Shown piece after piece: positions 57,587 to 64,000 of a stretch of DNA of 64,000 bases (position 1 is its first letter; each line of letters begins with the position of its first letter). A program made the position numbers and the translations under genes. The notes below the pieces were generated by a model, which was not told the DNA's origin, did no database searches, and saw nothing but the letters and a program-made list of their open reading frames with translations. The stretch covers positions 168,328-232,327 of the forward strand of contig NZ_JACSQJ010000004.1 of the NCBI RefSeq assembly GCF_014836665.1, in the 5' to 3' direction. The stretch comes from Luteimonas colneyensis (lineage in GTDB: Bacteria > Pseudomonadota > Gammaproteobacteria > Xanthomonadales > Xanthomonadaceae).

Positions 57587-58534
57587 TCAGGTCTCCGTGG
57601 GCCGCGTCTGGCGCAGGAAGTGCCCGGTGACCGCGCCGGCGCCGAGCCAGCCGAGCACGGTGGCGCCGGCGATCACCGCCAGCGCCTGGCGCGGCGGGAA
57701 GCCCTGCAGCGCGAAGCTGCTGCCGTAGCTCGCGGCCAGCTCGGCCAGCGGCGCCCGCAGCGCGGCCCCGGCGGCGGTCAGCAGGGCCAGCGCGAGCGCG
57801 CCGGCGCCCAGCCCGTACCAGGCGCCGAGGTAGAGGAAGGGGCGGCGGATGAAGCCGTCGCTGGCGCCGAGCAGCTGCAGCACGCCCAGCTCCTCGCGCC
57901 GAGACTGGATGTCCAGGCGCACGGTGTTGCCGACCACCAGCAGCGCGCCCAGGCCCAGCAGCGCCGCCAGCACCCAGGCCACGCGGCCGCCGAAGCGCAG
58001 CCAGCCGTCCAGGCGCTGGCGCCAGACCGCGTCGTGCTGCACCAGCTCCGCTTCGGGCAGGGTGCGCAGCGAGTCGGCCAACAGGGCCTCGTCGCCGGCC
58101 GGGGTCACCACCAGCACGTGCGGCAGAGGGTTCTCGCCCAGCGCATCGATGGCCTCGTCGAGGCCGCTGCGCTCGCGCAGCTCCTCCAGGCCCTGCGCCG
58201 GCGTGCGGTGCTCGACGTCGCCGATGTCGGCGCGCGCACGCAGCTCGTCCACGAGTCCGGCGACGCGGGCCTCGTCGGTGGCCTGGTGCAGGAAGACGGT
58301 GAGCTGGCGGGACGCCTGCACGTCGCCGGCGAAGCGCTCGACGTTCGACAGCACCAGCCACAGGCCCAGCGGCAGCGCCAGCGCCACCGCCATCACGCCG
58401 ATGGTGAGCACGGTCGACCACGGCCGGCGGAACAGGCGGCCGAGGCTCGCCACGACGCTGTAGGCGTGGTGGTCGATCCAGGCACCCGGTCGGGAACGCG
58501 ACGCCGGCCTGGCGCGTGCGATGGGCTCATTCAT
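57587..58534 (-). CDS. ftsX: Cell division protein FtsX
   Basis: 315-residue permease-like partner of FtsE, regulating septal peptidoglycan hydrolysis. TM1 [26 protein letters not shown] is followed by a periplasmic loop (residues 70-190, [40 protein letters not shown]). Three C-terminal TMs carry the conserved [29 protein letters not shown] 58534 overlaps the ftsE stop by 8 nt (ATGAATGA). Confidence 0.96.
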   Translation of the reverse strand: MNEPIARARPASRSRPGAWIDHHAYSVVASLGRLFRRPWSTVLTIGVMAVALALPLGLWLVLSNVERFAGDVQASRQLTVFLHQATDEARVAGLVDELRARADIGDVEHRTPAQGLEELRERSGLDEAIDALGENPLPHVLVVTPAGDEALLADSLRTLPEAELVQHDAVWRQRLDGWLRFGGRVAWVLAALLGLGALLVVGNTVRLDIQSRREELGVLQLLGASDGFIRRPFLYLGAWYGLGAGALALALLTAAGAALRAPLAELAASYGSSFALQGFPPRQALAVIAGATVLGWLGAGAVTGHFLRQTRPTET

Positions 58535-59219
58535 CGGCCAGGTCCTCCGGCGCGATGTCGTCGGCCAGCTGGCCATGGTCGAGCACCAGCACGCGCTTGC
58601 GCATGCGCTTGACCAGGCCGAGGTCGTGGCTGGCCACGAGCACGCTGGTGCCCTGTTCGGGCAGCGAGGCGAACAGCGCCATGATCTCGGCGGCCAGCGT
58701 GGGGTCGAGGTTGCCGGTGGGCTCGTCCGCCACCAGCAGGCGCGGCTCGGCGACGACCGCGCGGGCGATGCCGACGCGCTGCTGCTCGCCGGCCGACAGC
58801 GCGCCCGGCAGGGCGTTGCCGCGCGCGCCCAGGCCAAGCCGCTCGAGCACCGGGCGCACGCGTCGCCCGGCCTCGCCGCGGCGCATGCCGCGCAGCACCA
58901 GCGGCAGCGCCACGTTGTCGTGCACGCTGCGGTCGGCCAGCAGGCGGTGGTCCTGGTAGACCACGCCGACCTCGCGGCGGTGCATCGCCACGCGACTGCC
59001 GCGGACCTTGAGCAGGTTGCGCTCGCCGAACAGCACCGCCCCGCGGTTGGGGCGCTCGGACAGGTGGATCAGCCTCAGCAGCGTGCTCTTGCCGGCCCCG
59101 GAATGGCCGGTGACGAAGAGCATCTCGCCGGCATCGACGCTGAAGCTTACGTCCTGCAGCGCGACGTGCCCGCCCGGATACTGCTTGCAGACGTTGTCGA
59201 AGCGCAGGACCGGCGGCAT
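58527..59219 (-). CDS. ftsE: Cell division ATP-binding protein FtsE
   Basis: 230-residue ABC ATPase. Walker A TGHSGAGKSTLLRLI, Q-loop VVYQDHRLL, signature LSAGEQQRVGIARAVV, Walker B LLVADEPTGNLDP and the H-loop VLVASHDLGL are present. MPPVLRFDNVCKQYPGG is the typical start. First gene of an operon ftsE-ftsX-RR-ung-sulfotransferase. Upstream is the rhlB gene on the same strand, 168 nt away. Confidence 0.96.
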   Translation of the reverse strand: MPPVLRFDNVCKQYPGGHVALQDVSFSVDAGEMLFVTGHSGAGKSTLLRLIHLSERPNRGAVLFGERNLLKVRGSRVAMHRREVGVVYQDHRLLADRSVHDNVALPLVLRGMRRGEAGRRVRPVLERLGLGARGNALPGALSAGEQQRVGIARAVVAEPRLLVADEPTGNLDPTLAAEIMALFASLPEQGTSVLVASHDLGLVKRMRKRVLVLDHGQLADDIAPEDLADE

Positions 59220-59387
59220 CGCAAGGCTCGTGTCAGGGAGAGGCGTGAGTATCGCCCGGTAGGGACGATCGAACCAGACGCGCGCCTGGTCCGCGCCCGG
59301 GAGGACAGCAGCGGACTGCGATGGCCGCCACGGCGCTTCACGCATGGGCCTCCGCCGCTCCAGCGGCGGTGGCCATGCCCGTGCCGG

Positions 59388-61202
59388 TCAGTGCTGCGAA
59401 CGCGGCGCGCGGGTGACCAGCTTGCGCAGGCCCTGGCCGATGCGACCGAGCAGCGACGACGACTTCTCCTGCGCGGGCGCGGCCGGCTGGGCCGCAGGCT
59501 GCGGCTTCGGCGCACGGGGTTCACGCGGGGGGCGGGGCGCACGCGGCTGCCCGCCGGCTTCGGCGGGCGGCTGCTGGCCGTCCTGCGCCGGCTGGCCTTC
59601 GCCGTTGACGCGACGGCCGCCGCGGCGGCGGCGGCGCTTGCGCGGCGCACGCTCGCCCTCGGCGCCGGACGCCGCGGGCGCACTGCCCGGGGACAGAGCC
59701 GCACCGTCGGTGGTGTTGCCGGCAACGGTCACGGAAGAGGCGCCTGCACCGGCAATCGTGCCGTCGACAGTCGTGCCGTCGACGATGGCGCGGTCCGCAC
59801 CCTCGCTCCTCGGTGCACGCGGCTTGCGCGGACCGCGCTCGCGGCGGGCTTCGCCGGAGCCTTCGCCCCGCGGGCCGTGCGACCGGCCACCGCCACCCTC
59901 GCGGCGGCCACCGCCACGGCGGGCCTCGTCGGCGGCGCGCTGCTCGCGTGCCTCGCGGAAGATCTCGCTGACGCTCTCGCCCTCGGCGGCCTCCAGCTCC
60001 ACGCCTTCGCGCGGCTTGCGCGGCAGCGCGGTCAGGAGTTCCGGCGTCACCGGCTCGGACGGGATCTTCTGCTCGATGTAGGCCTCGATGTCGGGCAGGC
60101 CGATGGCGTAGCGCTCGCAGGCGAAGCTGATCGCGTCGCCCTCCTCGCCCAAGCGCGCCGTGCGGCCGATGCGGTGCACGTAGTCCTCGGCATCGAACGG
60201 CAGGTCGTAGTTGTAGACGTACTTCACGCCGTCGATATGCAGCCCGCGGGCGGCGACGTCGGTGGCGACCAGGATCTCGAGCTGGCCGGCCTGGAACTTC
60301 TTCAGCAGGCTCTCGCGCTTCTTCTGCGGGACATCACCCGACAGCACGCCGACGCGGTAGCCGGCGCGCTCCAGCGCGCGCGCCACGCGCTCGACGAACA
60401 CCTTGGTGTTCACGAACACCATGGTGCGCGCGCCCTCGCCGCGGGACAGCAGGCCCAGTAGCAACGGCAGCTTCTCTTCGTCGGACGGGTAATAGAGCTT
60501 CTGGCGCACGCGCGCGGCGGTGATGGTCTCGGTCTCGACCACCATCTTCTGCGGCTCGTTCATGTGCTCGTAGGCGAGCTCCAGCACGCGGTGGCTCAAC
60601 GTGGCCGAGAACAGCAGGGTCTGGCGTTCGGTGCGCACCGGCATGCGGCGCAGCAGGAAGCGGATGTCCTTGATGAAGCCGAGGTCGAACATGCGATCGG
60701 CCTCGTCCAGCACGCAGATCTCGCAGGCGTGCAGGCTCACCACCTTGTGCTGCTTGACGTAGTCGATCAGCCGGCCCGGCGTGGCGATGATGACGTCGAC
60801 GCCTTCCTGCAGCAGCTGGCGCTGCTTGTCGTAGTCGACGCCGCCGTAGACCAGGGCGAAGCGCAGGCCGAGTTCCGGGCCGAACTTGATCGCATCCTTG
60901 TGGATCTGGATGGCGAGCTCGCGGGTGGGCGCCAGGATGAGCGCGCGCGGGTCCTCGGGCTTGCGGTCGGACAGCGCGGGCCGGGTCAGCAGGCGGTTCA
61001 TCACTGCGACCAGGAAGGCCAGGGTCTTGCCGGTGCCGGTCTGGGCCTGGCCGGCGACGTCGCCGCCGGGGAGCGCGACCGGAAGCGTCAGCGCCTGGAT
61101 CGGCGTGAGCCGGGTGAAGCCCGCGGTCTCGAGGCCGGCCTGCAGGCGCGGATGGAGGTCGAAGGAAGAGAAGGTGACGTCGGTAAGTGGTTTGTCGGTC
61201 AT
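59388..61202 (-). CDS. rhlB: ATP-dependent RNA helicase RhlB (DEAD-box) with long low-complexity tail
   Basis: 604-residue helicase of the RNA degradosome. Core motifs: [13 protein letters not shown] (Q motif), [62 protein letters not shown] and [11 protein letters not shown]. The core ends near residue 400; the remaining ~200 residues are Arg/Gly/Pro/Ala-rich ([29 protein letters not shown]) and end in a predicted amphipathic helix [16 protein letters not shown]. coli RhlB is about 420 residues. Divergent from trxA-rho, a conserved arrangement. Confidence 0.95.
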   Translation of the reverse strand: MTDKPLTDVTFSSFDLHPRLQAGLETAGFTRLTPIQALTLPVALPGGDVAGQAQTGTGKTLAFLVAVMNRLLTRPALSDRKPEDPRALILAPTRELAIQIHKDAIKFGPELGLRFALVYGGVDYDKQRQLLQEGVDVIIATPGRLIDYVKQHKVVSLHACEICVLDEADRMFDLGFIKDIRFLLRRMPVRTERQTLLFSATLSHRVLELAYEHMNEPQKMVVETETITAARVRQKLYYPSDEEKLPLLLGLLSRGEGARTMVFVNTKVFVERVARALERAGYRVGVLSGDVPQKKRESLLKKFQAGQLEILVATDVAARGLHIDGVKYVYNYDLPFDAEDYVHRIGRTARLGEEGDAISFACERYAIGLPDIEAYIEQKIPSEPVTPELLTALPRKPREGVELEAAEGESVSEIFREAREQRAADEARRGGGRREGGGGRSHGPRGEGSGEARRERGPRKPRAPRSEGADRAIVDGTTVDGTIAGAGASSVTVAGNTTDGAALSPGSAPAASGAEGERAPRKRRRRRGGRRVNGEGQPAQDGQQPPAEAGGQPRAPRPPREPRAPKPQPAAQPAAPAQEKSSSLLGRIGQGLRKLVTRAPRSQH

Positions 61203-61424
61203 TCGTCGGAAGTCTGCGCGGCGTGGCGCGCTTGCGTGGAAGGCGGCAGCCAAGCAGACTGCCGTGGAGGATGTCGCGGCGGCCAGCCCCCCTTCGAAAC
61301 TGACCCCCTCCGACGGGGCAGCCCCTTGAAACGGCCGCGAATCGCCCAAGTTTACCAGTTACCGCGGCCGCCGACCGCCCCGCCCGCCGGGGCCCGGGCC
61401 GGCCGCCCCACGCAGGAGACCCCC

Positions 61425-61751
61425 GTGAGCCAAGCCGTCATCAACGCCAGCGACGCCGATTTCGACGCCACCGTCCTCGCCTCCAGCGAACCGGTGCTGG
61501 TCGATTTCTGGGCGCCTTGGTGCGGCCCGTGCAGGATGATCGCCCCCGCCCTGGACGAACTGGCCGGCGAATACGCCGGACGCGCCAAGGTGGTGAAGAT
61601 CGACATCGACCAGAACCGCGCCACCGCCCTGAAGTACCACGTGCGCTCGATCCCGATGCTGCTGCTGTTCAAGGACGGCCAGGTCCAGGCCACCCAGATC
61701 GGCGCCGTCGGCAAGCCCGTCCTGGCGCAGATGATCGACAAGGCCCTCTGA
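61425..61751 (+). CDS. trxA: Thioredoxin
   Basis: 108-residue thioredoxin with active site WAPWCGPCRMIAPALDEL and the cis-Pro segment VRSIPMLLLFKDGQ. GTG 61425 is preceded by CAGGAGAC. The start MSQAVINASDADFDATVL aligns with other Xanthomonad TrxA proteins. The next gene is rho, 284 nt downstream. Confidence 0.97.
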   Translation: MSQAVINASDADFDATVLASSEPVLVDFWAPWCGPCRMIAPALDELAGEYAGRAKVVKIDIDQNRATALKYHVRSIPMLLLFKDGQVQATQIGAVGKPVLAQMIDKAL

Positions 61752-62035
61752 GGCCGTCCGGGACGCCGGCACCCAGTCGGTCTCCCGTGCATCCGCCGCG
61801 GCGGCGTGTCCGGGTCCGCGCGCTCCACAAGGAGGCGCCGACCCGGCCACCCCGGCCATGCAGCCGTCGTCACGCCACGTCCTGCAGGATCGCCATGCTT
61901 GCCGCGGCCCGCCGGGAGTGCTAGTTTTCAGTGATACCCCGGCGCGCGTCTGCGGCGCCGCACCTTCTGCAACACTCCTTCAGCCCATTCGCATGCCGCC
62001 CGCACAGGGCGCTCGCAGCTAGCGAGGTTCCGCAC
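61752..62035 (+). promoter_or_regulatory. rho leader region
   Basis: 284-nt gap before rho without a recognisable gene. Around 61919-61936 it turns briefly AT-rich (TAGTTTTCAGTGATA) and may contain the rho promoter. The rest to 62035 would be leader RNA; in E. coli rho autoregulates in its leader, which is a possible role here. Confidence 0.4.
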
Positions 62036-63802
<1,767 letters not shown>

Positions 63803-63823
63803 CCCGCCCGGGTCGCCGTACGG

Positions 63824-63850
63824 AAAGCCCCGCACCTGCGGGGCTTTTTA
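63824..63850 (+). terminator. Rho-independent terminator after rho
   Basis: AAAGCCCCGC (63824-63833), loop ACCT, GCGGGGCTTT (63838-63847) and T-run through 63849. Perfect 10-bp stem, the best intrinsic terminator in the window. Confidence 0.9.
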
Positions 63851-64000
63851 TTGGTTCTTCGCCCAATCGGGGGGGATGGTCGCGTTGGTGTTGTTCGGGC
63901 TGCGGCGGCCCGGCGCGGACGCAGGGGGGATGCCCAGCCGGAATCTGCGCTGTCCTGCTTCCACTTCCGGCCGCCGGCCATCCATGGCCGGCTCTGGGCA
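63851..64000. other. Gene-free right edge
   Basis: Nothing coding is recognised in the last 150 nt. It follows the rho terminator and ends mid-intergenic or at the far end of an unseen gene. Confidence 0.4.

Overview
The window is a stretch of high-GC (roughly 70% by eye) gammaproteobacterial chromosome. Gene content and order point to the Xanthomonadaceae/Lysobacteraceae (Luteimonas/Lysobacter-like). Supporting signs are the lysM-dprA-smg-topA-tsaC string next to def-fmt-rsmB, rhlB divergent from trxA-rho, fabAB, an ftsEX-ung operon, an RpoH with the [10 protein letters not shown] box, and GTAG-type palindromic repeats. It is densely packed. Many operon neighbours overlap by 1, 4 or 8 bases (TGATG, ATGA, GTGA, ATGAATGA), and GTG/TTG starts are common. 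I see no phage, transposase, integrase, CRISPR array or rRNA. The only RNA gene is one CAU-anticodon tRNA.

Layout. 1-8.7 kb: 5' end of a periplasmic glucan biosynthesis gene (opgD-like), a TerC/Alx-type membrane protein, then a tripartite RND efflux operon (adaptor, permease, outer-membrane factor) divergent from its TetR/AcrR-type repressor, with a perfect palindromic operator between. 8.8-13.8 kb: an oxidative/electrophile-stress island of two YceI proteins, cytochrome b561, two pirins and an Old Yellow Enzyme. 13.9-19 kb: fabB-fabA, tRNA, an Ala-rich lipoprotein, rpoD, dtd. 19-22 kb: LpxL-type acyltransferase with two PH-domain membrane proteins. 22-28.8 kb: an envelope-glycan island with three GT2s, a CDP-glycerol-phosphotransferase-like gene, an asparagine synthase and a GT4. 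28.8-38 kb: translation and DNA maintenance (rsmB, fmt, def | lysM, dprA, smg, topA, tsaC). 38-44.1 kb: DUF4124 pair, DUF488, zinc CDF exporter, small membrane proteins, DUF72, xthA, an octapeptide-repeat protein. 44.1-50.2 kb: SDR, sppA, MATE, and a sigma-like/TM/DUF3106 protein. 50.2-64 kb: priA, NYN-LOTUS, zupT, rpoH, a sulfotransferase-ung-response regulator-ftsX-ftsE operon, rhlB, trxA, rho.

Most of the window is core housekeeping. The parts most worth a second look are these: (i) a degenerate ECF-sigma-like domain fused through one TM helix to a DUF3106 region; (ii) a perfect inverted pair of DnaA boxes before priA; (iii) a 22-bp palindrome shared (18/22) by the pirin and rpoH upstream regions; (iv) two closely similar GT2 paralogues flanking an inverted gene, one of them without a canonical start codon at its conserved N-terminus; (v) a pseudo-receiver/receiver response regulator and a sulfotransferase inside the ftsEX-ung operon; (vi) repeated TAGA(C/A)T -10 boxes placed 6-7 nt before ATG, which suggest leaderless mRNAs for lpxL, priA and rpoH.
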